A DNA stretch of 64,000 nt from Corallium rubrum (lineage: Eukaryota > Cnidaria > Anthozoa > Scleralcyonacea > Coralliidae): NCBI GenBank assembly GCA_964035015.1, contig OZ035997.1:15321459-15385458 (forward strand), read 5' to 3'. The position numbers and the translations under genes are program-made. Every line of letters begins with the position of its first letter. The stretch's first letter is position 1. The notes beneath the pieces are model-generated. The model searched no databases. It had not been told where the DNA came from and saw only the letters and a program-made list of their open reading frames with translations. This document shows positions 23,795 through 34,900 of this stretch, one piece after another.

Positions 23795-23958
23795 AATCAT
23801 ATGATTTTGCTCATGCAATTAATGATTTTACACTACTCGTGATATTTGAAAATTGAGCCAAATTGCACTCGCCTACGGCTCGTGCTATTTTGAATCAATT
23901 TTCAAATATCACTCGTAGTGTAAAATCATTAATTGCACTCGCTATCATATGATTACCT
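23795..23958. repeat. Palindromic foldback
   Basis: ATCATATGATT...GCAATTAATGATTTTACAC on the left is mirrored by GTGTAAAATCATTAATTGC...ATCATATGAT on the right, with TTGAAAATTGA / TCAATTTTCAA inside. The GAGTGCAATT word also occurs near 23135-23185. Confidence 0.75.
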
Positions 23959-23962
23959 ATAC

Positions 23963-23996
<34 letters not shown>
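23963..23996. repeat. (ATT)n, 5' border of LINE-A
   Basis: About eleven ATT units ending exactly where LINE-A coding sequence becomes recognisable. Confidence 0.95.
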
Positions 23997-23997
<1 letters not shown>

Positions 23998-26590
23998 GAC
24001 AGACAACAGCCAATCGTTCAATCATGACAAATACATTGGCAAGAATTTCTGGGGTTACGTTAAAAACATATTAAACAAGAAGGACGCTGTACTTCCATCT
24101 TTCAACATGACCGAATGCCTCTCTTACTTCACTAAAACCCTTGCTGCAATTCATCCTAACAAACTGTTTAACATTCCCAGCTGGATTCCTAGGTTATCTG
24201 AGCCAGAAATTCAATTTGACCTTGACCCACCATCATATCAACAAGTCACGAATATAATACGTAAAATGAAAGCATCTGGTTCCCCGTGTCCCCTTGATCA
24301 GCTCTCCATTATCTGTTTCAAACGTTGTCCTTTTCTTAGAACTTATTTAACTGACCTTATACGTGCTGTCTGGTTGTCCGGGAGCATCCCCTCCGAGTGG
24401 AAGAAAGCTTGCACAATATTAATCCATAAGAAGGGCGAAGCTGAACCATCCAATTTCCGACCCATTACACTCGAAAGCATTCCCTTAAAAGTGTTTACTT
24501 CATGTCTACGCAACGCAATGTACTCATTCCTTACCGCAATAACTTTATAGAACATAACATACAAAAAGGCTTCACACCTAATATGTCTGGCACCTTAGAA
24601 CACACAGCTCAAATGGCCAACATTATCAACAAAGCACGGATTAAGCAACGCTCTGTTGTCATCACCCTACTTGACCTCAAGAATGCTTTTGGCGAAGTTC
24701 ACCACAACCTAATCCAATCCGTTCTCGAGTACCACCACATCCCTGACCACATAAAATTAGTTATAGAGAGTTTGTATAAAGATTTTAAGACCTCAATAAC
24801 CACACCTGAATTCCGTACTCCGTTCATAACTGTTGGCCGTGGTGTATTGCAAGGCGATTGTCTCAGTCCTCTTCTATTTAATATGTGTTTTAACACCTTT
24901 ATTCAACATATCAAAGATGAGAAGTATCGTCAATTTGGTTTCTCCTTCCAATTTATAAATCCCATCCACTGGTTTCAGTTTGCCGATGACGCTGCCGTAA
25001 TAACTAGTCAAGAAAAAGAAAACCAACATCTTTTGAACCGTTTCGCTATTTGGTGCAAATGGTCCAGCATGATTATCCGGGTTGATAAATGTAGTTCCTT
25101 TGGCATTAAAAAAGCTGTAACAAAATCTATCCAATACCTACCTAAACTCCTTATTGGCAACCAGCTAATTCCAGCTACCAAAATTGGAGAATGTTTTCGA
25201 TATCTTGGGAGATATTTTGATTTTAAGATGACAGATCAGCAACATAAATCTGAACTACCACGCTCATTGACGAACTAATGACTGATATTGACTCGAAGCC
25301 ACTCCACCCAAAAAATAAAATCCTACTGTACACTCGCTTTGTTTTATCCAAAATCTCTTGGCATTTCACCGTTACTTCTCTGTCAAAAACTTGGATATCA
25401 GAAAATATCGACTCCGTGGTGAACAGTTACATTCGGAAGTGGCTTGAAATACCAATATCGGGAACATTAAGTACCGTTTTCTTAACCCGAAACAAATTCG
25501 GCCTTAGTATTTGTCCGCCAACAGTCAAATTCACCCAATGCCAAACAGTACTTCGAACAGCTCTTAAAACATCTCCCAACAAACAGATCAATGAACTATG
25601 GAAGTCAACCAGCAACAGCTCAAACATCCAGTATGACGTCTATACCTCTACCAAGCAAGTTCTTAAAGATTTTCGCTCTGAGCACGAGGATAGACTTCAT
25701 AACCATCTAATCTGTCAAGGCTCGTTTTTCACTAACATCACAAAGTTCTCCTTCTCTCAATTAACGAAGTTATGGTGCGCGGCTCAATCTAAACTACCTA
25801 AGAATATCTTCAATTTTACGATACGTTACATGAATAACTCTCTACCAACACGCCAAAACCTTGCAAGATGGGGTATATCACCAACACCGGATTGTTCCCT
25901 TTGTCTAGGACCAGAAACTCTACTCCACGTCGTAGCAGGTTGCCAATCGTATCTCGAAAGGTTTACGTGGAGACATGATTCAATTTTGAACTTCCTTGCG
26001 TCAAACCTAAGGACGGTCAGCGGTTCAAATCTCTATGTCGATCTTCCGGGATACAAAAGTCCATCCATATTAACCGGCGACTCATACCGTCCAGACTTGC
26101 TCCTGACAACAACTAGTGGATGCTTATACATTGTTGAACTAACTGCTGGTTTTGAATCTAATCTTCAAAAGAATGTGGAACGTAAAAAAACTAAATATTT
26201 AGAATTAATTAGAGAACAAAGGAAATTATTTATATCCGTAAAATTTATAAATTTATCAATTAGCTCTCTTGGTGTCTTTGCGAAAGAATGTTCAACATTT
26301 CTAAAAATGCTAAATGATCCTCATTTTGACAAAGTTCACCAAAACTATTGTGTGAAACGAATGACGACAATTGCCATCAGAACTACATATTATATAGTCT
26401 GTTGCCGAAATAAGGAATGGACAAACCCAGATTTATTAACTTTTTAATGTTGTATTGTATAAGTTTGTTATGTGTTTTTATAGTTATATATTACAGTATA
26501 CCATCGATTCAAGTAGCCGGTTGTAAATTACCTTAATAAGTGAGAATTACAATTGTATATGTAAGAACTAAATTTAATCAATAAAGTTTC

Positions 26591-26591
<1 letters not shown>
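23997..26591 (+). mobile_element. RLE-type LINE-A, 5'-truncated copy 1
   Basis: Non-LTR retrotransposon copy that begins in coding sequence right after (ATT)n and ends AATAAAGTTTCC directly before another (ATT)n. Both flanks being (ATT)n fits insertion into ATT/TAA microsatellites, as established for the Dong element of the R4 clade. A shorter 3' copy follows in tandem. Confidence 0.85.
24012..26447 (+). pseudogene. LINE-A RT and restriction-like endonuclease
   Basis: Three frames make one ORF: to 24550, 24502-25278 and 25278-26447. RT landmarks: KKACTILIHKKG, NFRPITLES, LLDLKNAFGEVHHN, GVLQGDCLSPLLFN and the catalytic FADDAA (24977-24997). The last frame has the zinc knuckle CSLCLGPETLLHVVAGC and the endonuclease core YRPDLLL...LYIVELT, ending NPDLLTF. 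Frameshifts occur near 24510 and 25255. The 5' half of the element is missing. Presumably dead. Confidence 0.85.

Positions 26592-26666
<75 letters not shown>
26592..26666. repeat. (ATT)n between tandem LINE-A copies
   Basis: About 25 ATT units, acting as the 3' tail of copy 1 and the 5' border of copy 2. Confidence 0.95.
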
Positions 26667-27097
26667 TTTTCGTAAAAAATCCAAATATTCAGAATTGATT
26701 AGGGAACAAAGTCAAAGTGAACAATTCAGATCAGTTAAATTTGTAAACCTATCGATTAACTGCCTTGGTGTCTTTGCAGCAGAATGTTCTACATTCATAG
26801 AAATGCTAAATGATCTTAATCTTGACAAGACTCATCAAAAATATTGTATTAGTAGAATGACGACGATCGCAATCAGAACCACCTATTACATATTCTGTTG
26901 CCGAAACAAGGAATGGACAAATCCTGAACTGCTAACTTTTTAAAATTATTGTGCTGTATCTTTGTTTTATGTTGTTATATATAGTTATTAGTTATATTAA
27001 TATTGTTAGTGTTGATTCAAGTAGCCGATTGTAAATTACCTTAAATAAGCGAGATTTACAATTGTATATTATCTAAAAAGACATTTAATAAAGTTTC

Positions 27098-27098
<1 letters not shown>
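26667..27098 (+). mobile_element. RLE-type LINE-A, truncated copy 2
   Basis: Contains only the last ~85 codons (RKKSKYSELIREQ-like to NPELLTF, ORF 26695-26943) and the 3' UTR ending AATAAAGTTTCC before (ATT)n. It shows about 10-15% difference by eye from copy 1, so it is an independent insertion rather than a fresh duplication. Confidence 0.85.

Positions 27099-27137
<39 letters not shown>
27099..27137. repeat. (ATT)n shared by LINE-A and LINE-B 3' ends
   Basis: A tail-to-tail junction: the 3' end of LINE-A copy 2 (plus) and the 3' end of LINE-B (minus) meet at this array. Confidence 0.9.
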
Positions 27138-27378
27138 GTTATTTTTTATTTTTTTTATAATAATAATTTTATTCCTTGTAACCTAATAATACTAATATGC
27201 TAAAGATTATTTTTAAAATTTTACAATGGTAAACCTCACTAGCTTATAAAATGTTTGTCAATGTCTATTTAAATTTATGCAATATGACAGTAGAAAGATT
27301 ATATTACAATTAAAAGGAAAGGAAGATAATAATGAAAATAATAAATAATAAAAATGTTACATATCAAGTAATGTTTCT

Positions 27379-28017
27379 TCAAACTATTCTGGCCGCCACA
27401 TTCTCTAAGGTAATGTCATTGTCTAAGGTAATATTTACAGTTCTTCTTCTTGCTCTGGTTCCTCTAAGGCATAGGAGAGCTGAACGTACTAAGGCGAAGG
27501 AGATTTTCGCTCTCAACCAAGACATTGTGCTGGCGTAGTCTTCTCCCTTCTTAATGGCAAGTAATTCAGCAAATCTACTATGGTATTTCTTGCATTCATC
27601 AGCCATTCCACCTGTCGTGGTAAATACTAGCGGGGTGAACGTACCTTGTTCTATCTCCATCACTCTGCTTGCGTATTGGCGCTTCTTCTCATTTTCATGT
27701 TGCCGGTAGATTTGCTTGGGACTGAGATCTTTATAAGACTCTGCGTTTGGGTGGCAAACCCGAACATCAAAAAACGCAGATCTTTGCCTCTCCCAGAAGC
27801 CTCGAGCGTGAACATCTAAACGAGCATCAGGGGCTCTGTTGGCGCCTCTGTTTAAGCCTTCTCCAGTGATATCCTGTAGGACCGGTTCTATTTCAACATC
27901 ATTACACACCATGCTCAACAGCTCGGCTTCCAAATCACGAAGCTCGTTATGGCGTTGAATTATGAAGCCGCCTCGCCGGCAGACCATAGCATGGTCCACG
28001 TTGAACAGGTTACGCAT
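27379..28017 (-). pseudogene. LINE-B C-terminal endonuclease domain
   Basis: Begins in the zinc-knuckle region ([13 protein letters not shown]) and continues to a PD-(D/E)XK-like core: [14 protein letters not shown]...[14 protein letters not shown], then [16 protein letters not shown] and RRRT at the C-terminus. The upstream cysteines fall in another frame, so a frameshift lies near 28020-28030. Same arrangement (RT, zinc knuckle, RLE) as in LINE-A but very different in sequence. Confidence 0.75.
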
Positions 28018-28306
28018 ACTGTTGGAGTATCAGTGATTTCCCAATCATATCTTAACTTTATCGCGTCCTTGAATTCTCTCTTATTCAGATTGAAATTCTG
28101 GTCTTCGATGGGGATTACTGTTAACCAATTAGATGCTCCTTTTTCCGTGGCCAGCTCGACAGCTCATTTGGTTCTTGATGGTAGGGAACTCTTCACTTGT
28201 TGTAGCCTCCCATTCAAACATTTATCCTTCTCTTTCCGTGCGTTTAGTTGTAATGTCATTATTTCAGACGCATCCGGAGGCTGGTGTACCTGCTCCACAA
28301 TTTTCT

Positions 28307-29695
28307 CTACCGGGGGGGGGGGGGGGCTGTGACATTTACAGAAGCCTCGTATTCAAAGGGTGCAGTTCTCGTTGGATCTGTAAGCCCAAGCCCCCCCATG
28401 CGCACAGGGAGCGCGAGAAGGTCGCGCTCAGCTTCCGTGACTACATGATCCCCCGTGATAGCTGGTATTAAAGCATCAGTTATCGCATGCTCCAAAGGCT
28501 CCAGTAGGTCGGTAATATCGGGTAATGTCCTTACGAAATATGTCCAACGATGCCGTAAACCAAAGATAAAGGCTGCATAACTCGCTTGAGGTTGTGATGT
28601 GGCGAACTCTGCAAGTTTGGTGACCTGATTTACCCAGTCCTCCACTTTCTCGCCGACATATTCTTCTAGATACGATCTTGATCCGAGAGCTGCACCTAGA
28701 TGCTTGTGACCCTCCGTGGTGATGTTAATTGCTGTCTCGCAGAAGACCACCCTGGCAGCGTCCTCTTTCTCGGGTTTGACGACCAACCAGCACTTTTTCG
28801 CATTAGGAAAATATCCTAGCGCTGGACCATTCTCTGACAGTTCATCCCACCATTTCTTCACATCCCTTAGCGAGCCGCTTCCAGTTGCATCATCAGCAAA
28901 CCAGCATTGTTTAGCTTTGCTTGAGATGTGTAAAAGCGTTATCAGTGGCTGAAGACTGATGGCGTATAGGCTCATAGCGATAGGGTCGCCCTGTGTGGTG
29001 CCCTCTACTGATCTCAGTTCTTCTCCGCCTGTAACGAAGAGTCTCGCAGGTTGTCTATAGGTGTTGATCGCGTAGGTCGCTATTGCTAGACATAACACTC
29101 TGGTATTGTGTAGCGCAGCAGCTCTGTTCAGAGCATTAAATGCGTTGGAGGCATCGATGAGTAGAACAGCATCTGTTTCATCGGCATCAAATACATTGCG
29201 CATTGCATGAATTGCTGCCTCACTTCCACTTTTAAGACCAGCGCATACCTGCAGCGAGCCGCTTGCGTCAACGACATCAGGTTTTGTTACTCTCATCACA
29301 CATTTCCCAATTATCCTCCGTATTACCTCTCCAACCCCGATCGGCCGAACCGCGCCCTCTCCTTTGTCGAGTGGAATTAGTCGATTTGCCAATATTACCT
29401 CGATACTTCGAGGATCAATCAGTTCAGTGCATAAACGTCTGGTCATTGTAGCTATCGCTGCGCACAGGTCTGTGCCGGATTTCTTGAAGGATTTGCATGC
29501 AAGCATTCTCCTGAAGCCATCAGCATCTACACCCGAAGGCCCTCCAGAGCCTTTAGTCCTCAACGCGGCGTCTCGGACCATCTCTCCATTGATCTGCAGG
29601 AAGATTACATCTGGGACGTTTTCAATTGGCCCGAAGAGTAGAGATCCCGGGTGGGCTTCCTGTGCCATAGGGTGTTTTTCCCTAAGCTGTCTCAT
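28307..29695 (-). pseudogene. LINE-B reverse transcriptase
   Basis: RT landmarks: [66 protein letters not shown], the catalytic WFADDATG (near 28888-28908), and [16 protein letters not shown]. The frame ends in APPPPR at a poly-C (plus strand poly-G) run at 28313-28326. A normal continuation (EKIVEQVHQPPDASE) lies beyond it in another frame, so the homopolymer causes the break. It could be a real mutation or a sequencing length error. Confidence 0.85.
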
Positions 29696-29735
29696 GACGT
29701 CATCACTTAGGGGCAGGACGCCCCCGCTGTCGTTA

Positions 29736-30438
29736 TCACTGGTAGCGTAAAGCCGAATGAATTTGGCCTTTCATGACTAGGTTTGCAAACACTTTTGCTT
29801 TATCAGGTGGATCAGTTCTCCGGGAGCTTGTGAGACGCCTTTGGATCATTCGCCCTTCACGCAGCAAAATATCTATTTCGCCCTCTTCCCATAGTGCCAA
29901 CCGCTTAGCTAAACATTCTTTGTGTTCCTTCGCCTTGGATTTCTTACTTGGTTTCTGTAGACATAACGCCAGAAGTACAATGGCTGCTTTTAAAGCACAG
30001 TGTTGCATTTCTGATCCATTGTTCCAATCATTTATATGTTTTGTTAATTTATCAATGAAAGTTTTTCCCGTTTTTCCATAGGGAACAAGAAAAGCGTTTT
30101 TCCGCCATTTCGTGATTTCATTGTGTGCATTGTCAATGGTCGACGTGCTGATCGTTATTGTTCTTCCATCACTATGTCGGCCCCAAATAAAAGTAGATGG
30201 TGCGTTGTTGGCTTTGTATTCAGGCAAGGTTCCTGGCACGTCGTCTAACGCATTTTCAAAGGTTGAGTGATCACGCTCCAGAACTACTGACTCCCCTGGG
30301 AGTTGTACTGCAGACGTATGCAAATCTAGGCCTTGTATCGGGTAATTATCATTCTGGCTTTGCTGGTCAATATTATTTTGATTTCGATTCCGATTCTCGT
30401 CGATATCTTCAGTTGTATTCTTACGTGATTTAATTGAT
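29736..30438 (-). pseudogene. LINE-B ORF segment upstream of the RT
   Basis: Open from about 30438 (stop just upstream) to 29736. No named domain recognised. It contains TFIWGRHSDGRTITIS, TKWRKNAFLVPYGKTG and KFIDKLTKHINDW-like sequence and a basic stretch KPSKKSKAKEHKE. A frameshift around 29735-29745 separates it from the RT frame. It is judged part of LINE-B from its position and orientation. Confidence 0.5.
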
Positions 30439-30439
30439 C

Positions 30440-30556
30440 AGTTGTTTAGTTTATAAATGACGTGAGCCAACAACTTGTTGTCATTGCTCTGATGAAGGCC
30501 TGAGTCAACAGGCCGAAAGCTTAGCAAAGAAATATTTTACGTGGTGTTTCCACAAA
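30440..30556 (+). mobile_element. Solo PLE-type tail inserted in LINE-B
   Basis: About 115 bp separating two LINE-B coding segments. It carries a complete hammerhead-like motif (30484-30527) followed by a short tail ending TTATATATAG. Other PLE 3' ends here show the same order: hammerhead, then a tail, then TA repeats. I infer a short PLE terminal fragment; the alternative is an intrinsic LINE-B segment. Confidence 0.45.
30484..30527 (+). ncRNA. Hammerhead-ribozyme-like motif inside LINE-B
   Basis: Stem I UUGCU/AGCAA, core CUGAUGA, one extra A, stem II GGCCUG-AGUCAA-CAGGCC (six perfect pairs), GAA, palindromic stem III AGCU, cleavage-site U. This is the cleanest example in the window: every helix is perfectly paired. 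Confidence 0.6.
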
Positions 30557-30558
30557 AC

Positions 30559-31020
30559 TTATTTATATATAGAAGTCATATTATTTACAATATTTGACAT
30601 CGGCTGAATCCTGTCCGAGATAGATTCGTTTGTATCTATCGTTCTCATAACATTTACATTCATATCCGTTGAGTTCCGTTGAGTCTTTTCCAGCCTTGAA
30701 GCTTGATCTCGCAGATTTTGTCGTTTAAGACCAAGGTGACCGTAACCTTTCTCGTTCCATAGCTCGCTCATAACCTCAATGTAACCTTTCTTCCTGCCGT
30801 TGTTATTACAAGGGGCATTACTGAGTGTAGTCAGCTCCTGTGCTTTTCGTTTACATTCTAACACATCGATGTTCATTTGTTCCGTCCATTTCATCTTTTT
30901 GGGTTTCTTTGACATCGTGTAAATTTGTATCTTGTGTAGTTGCCAGAACCCGTTATAATATTTCCTCGTAGTTTCGTAATTTAAGCCACTAGTCTTGATG
31001 ATTTCTCCATTGTGACTCAC
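30559..31020 (-). pseudogene. LINE-B N-terminal ORF (Myb/SANT-like)
   Basis: ORF of 153 codons. The segment KMKWTEQMNIDVLECKRKA followed by GYIEVMSELWNEKGYGHLG and QNLRDQASRLEK resembles a Myb/SANT-type DNA-binding helix set at the N-terminus of retroelement proteins. The frame ends at the junction with the hammerhead-bearing insert. Function (target DNA binding) is inferred. Confidence 0.5.
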
Positions 31021-31124
31021 TGTAAATATCTTCAGACAGAAGGCGGCGGACAGAAGTAGAAAAATTTAATTAAAAAAACCCCAAAAAAACCCAAAACAAA
31101 AAAACCAACAAAAAAAAACAAACC

Positions 31125-31184
<60 letters not shown>
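31125..31184. repeat. (ATT)n, 5' border of LINE-B
   Basis: About 20 TTA units, preceded by an A-rich low-complexity run with CCAAAAAAACCC-like repeats at 31064-31123. Confidence 0.95.
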
Positions 31185-31978
31185 CTAATTACTTTTAGCA
31201 TATGTCATATGTAATTGTCCTCTATATTTATTTTGTAATCCCAGTCCCACGGATTATTTCATGTAATATATATATATATATATATATGCATAATTTTTTA
31301 TAATAATTTACTCCTTTGTAAACATGTCGTAATTCATTTAATAATTATATGCGATATGTTATTAAACATCTTATTTTATCTGGAATAGTGTTGCCTTGGT
31401 ACAATTAGCGTCCTTTTGATAAAGGCAAGTGGAATGAAAAGTTAGGTTTGTGATAGAAAAATAAAAACATTTGACTTCTCAAATTATCGCAATTATATAG
31501 AACAAACCATGAAAACTTTTCCTCATGTTTCTCTGAGGATGGTTCTGTAATAGAATTGAAACACTGCACTTCCTTTGCACTTCCTCATATGGAACAGAGA
31601 TCGCTACTATCGCCGAGTTCATTTTCGAGCGACCGCGGCGATTAAATGAAAATTGTTTTTAAGTATTAAGACATCACAACAGTCGAAAAACGTTTTGTAC
31701 TCTTAAATAAAAGAAACAAATCAAGTGCAACGACATCACACTGAGAGTATAGTAGCAGTATAGTGTTGCATTGCAATATATAATTAAATGCAGATGCTAT
31801 CAAGATGATAACTATACATGTATATCAAAGCAATCAGAACTTTGTATCAGTTTATGGAGTCTTATTTTACAACCCGATACATTCTGTACTGCATGTATCT
31901 TGATATATTCACTACAGTGTCGTTGATTTGACAAAATTCCACTCTACTGTTTTGTAATTTGCCATACTCTGCTGTGCT
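31185..31978. other. Upstream region of the NB-ARC/TPR gene
   Basis: AT-rich, with a short (TA)n at about 31266-31288 and no ORF. It should hold the promoter and 5' UTR of the 31979 gene. No clear TATA box or other element can be singled out. Confidence 0.4.
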
Positions 31979-34900
31979 ATGCCGGAGACACGATCACAAA
32001 CAAGACGTAAACACCAAGAACAGACAGCTGCTGGTGATAACACTACAAATTCAGAAACCCATGGCACTAAACATCACACGGCTAAACGTCAGAAACAGAA
32101 GGTAAGGGCAAGAAAACTAAAGCCAAAGGAGGCGGAGCGAGAATTGCCAAAACGTAAAGCAAGCCAATATCTTGGAAAAAAAACTGAGGAGGATGTCAAG
32201 AAGACGGACAAAGAGGATTCTCTACCTGAAGCTATAGTTGAAATATGTTGGAGTGCTCAATCAGTCATTGCTAGAAGTTTAGTGAAACTTGTTAGCCGAC
32301 GTTATCCCAGATTAATGATAATCATAACAGTTATGGTTGCGTTGTCATATTGTTATATAAGACGGGGCGACTTATTTGTACTTGAAAAACTTGGACATGC
32401 ACGCGCGATAGATATGTTAAAACACGAACCCAAACATGAATATCACAAGCGAACAATGGATGTAGATTTCCTTATTGGTGAATTTGATCGTTTGAGACTA
32501 GAAAACCCCGACAAAGAAGTGCATGTGATTATCAGCGGGGGACCTGGGTTTGGAAAATCAGAACTTGCTAGGCAACTTGGAAAAGAGATTTACATCAGAG
32601 ATAATTTCTTTCACATTTTTGGAAACGCTTTGTTTGATGTTTCGTTTGCGTCCCGCCATCCTGTTGATGTGGTCACTTTGGAGGCAGAATCTATGGAATA
32701 TTTACAACATGCAATAGAGGAAGTTCTTGGAAAATGCCAAGGCAAAACGGTTGAAATAACTCATGACCCTACAGTAAAGGAAGAAACTGTGTTGCTGAAA
32801 TTCCGTAAACTTAAAGAAGCATTTAAGAATCGATCAAGTAAGCCAGTTATAATATTTGATAACGTCAAAGAAGACATGTTTGTTCGTTTGTATAAGAAAC
32901 GCAACCACGACATGTTTCTGTTGAATCCTGGGAATGATGAGTACGGTGAATTACGCATTGTAGTAACCAGTCAATATCAACCAGCATCAACGTTCCGTTC
33001 TGTAAGCTACAAGCACTTGTCTGATGGCCTGCCTCTCAACGACTCTGTTAAATTATTGAATAAAATTACAAAATTACACAATGACAGCAAAAACGCAAGT
33101 TTTCTGGCGCAAGAATTAGGCAGGTTGCCTTTATCACTCGCTAACGCCGGGCTTTGTATTCAGTTAGATAAAAAATTCAATGCAGAAGCCTCGTATTATA
33201 CCTACCTCAAAGATTTTACACTAGAGTTGAGAAACTACAGGCGTAATGTAGAAAAAACGTGGGAATTGGGAGTCAACGAGGGGTTAAGCTACAACATGAC
33301 TGCAGCTGTAGCAGCATTTAAAAGCATTAAGCAACTGGTTATGTCTAGTGACCATGTCCTCTACCAAGATGTCGTTTGTTTTGTTGGATACTGTGATTCT
33401 CCTACCATCTCCGCAAAGCTTTTTTTCAATTATACGTTAATGAACTCAGCGCTTAAAGACTATACAGAATTCGAAGTTTATTCACTTATTCGAAAATCAT
33501 CGATATACGACTTGAAGTTGTCTCACAAACGAACGCTCATTCTCACACATCAAGTTATCCGAGAAGCATCACGAAGAGTTTGCAATCTAAGAACTAACTA
33601 CACGGGCGATACGCCTCAAGGTTATTACGTTGAACACTCTCTTGCAAGGATTGTTAAGGTTATATCCAATGGACTGCACGCTGAACCTGATCCCTCATTA
33701 AATCAGATTGCGGAATATACAACTGTAAACTTTAAAGTTGTTGATGTATTGTTGTCTCTGGTTTCTAATTCATTTAAGCAAAACTTGAATATCTCTAAAG
33801 TTATAACAAATGAATTTTGCTGGACGTTCCTGGAATCAATGGCAGAAGCGTATCTTTACTGGCCTAACAAACATAAATCTTGCGTAATCATGCCTGAAGT
33901 AAAGTTTCTGGTAAATTTGACTGTAGAACATTTCTCAAAACAAAAACCAGAGCTTGCAGTGCTTCTGTCTGTCCTTTATCTTCATAACACAGGAAACCAA
34001 GAACCAATGGATTTAGAAAGGGTTGTAAACATGGTAGAAGAATTTGGACAAAGTTGCTTTGCAAATGTTGATAAAATGTCTTTTGAAAAAACTGCCTTAT
34101 TACTCAATATGATAGGAACTGTTTACCGAGGCGTTAGTCAGAAATTGTCCAAAGCTCAAGAACTCCACGAACTTGCTCTAAATATTTCGAAAAAGTTTGA
34201 TTCTACTGCAGAGATTGCCGTGTCACTACATTTACTCGGGATTATTCACCGCTACAAAAAGCATTTGAACACAGCCCGTGATTATCACGAAGAGGCAGTA
34301 AAATTAGGAAGGAAAATTTACTCAAACAGAAATCCACGCTTAGGAGCATTTCTGTTAAATCTAGCGGTGGTTTACAATAGGTTAGGTGAACTAAAGAGAG
34401 CAAATATGATGTACCACGAAGCGATCAATGTCACAAAGGATGCATATGGCTCACGTGATCAAAGAGTGGCCAGAGTGTTGAATACCTTAGCAACAAATTA
34501 TAATTCCCTAGGCCAGTATGGCGCAAGTATAAATGTGTTGTTGGAAGCCTTGAGCATTCACGAAGAAATCCATGGTGATTACCATCCGAACGTGGCGGAA
34601 ACATTGTATTTCTTGGGTTTCACATATCGAGCGAAAGGAGATCTAGAAAATTCGCTGCAAACACTGCAAAGATCTTTGGAAATACGACAGCAGTATTATG
34701 GTACTCAACACTACCAAGTCGGCGAGGTGCTGCACGATCTTTCTAATACACAGAGACAATTGCATAACTTAGATGATGCTTTGCACAATGCTAAAAGATG
34801 CCTGGAAATATTCAAAACCTCCCTTGGAGCTAACAGCTCAGCATTCGGAGCTGCATTAAATGGTCTTGGTCTGATATATCTGGACCTCGGGGATACGAAC

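Larger units (their letters stand above)
27138..31124 (-). mobile_element. RLE-type LINE-B, near full-length, between (ATT)n arrays
   Basis: Minus-strand element of about 4 kb. In 5'-3' order: a Myb/SANT-like N-terminal ORF (31020-30559), a hammerhead-bearing insertion (about 30440-30556), a linker region (30438-29736), the RT (29695-28307), a connector (28306-28018), and a C-terminal restriction-like endonuclease (28017-27379). A 3' UTR reaches 27138. (ATT)n arrays bound both ends. Several frameshifts make it non-autonomous now. Confidence 0.75.

Noticed and set aside
23963-31184. CRISPR-like regular spacing of (ATT)n arrays
   Set aside because: The arrays are microsatellites bordering LINEs at irregular distances; there are no spacers or repeats of CRISPR type and the DNA is eukaryotic.
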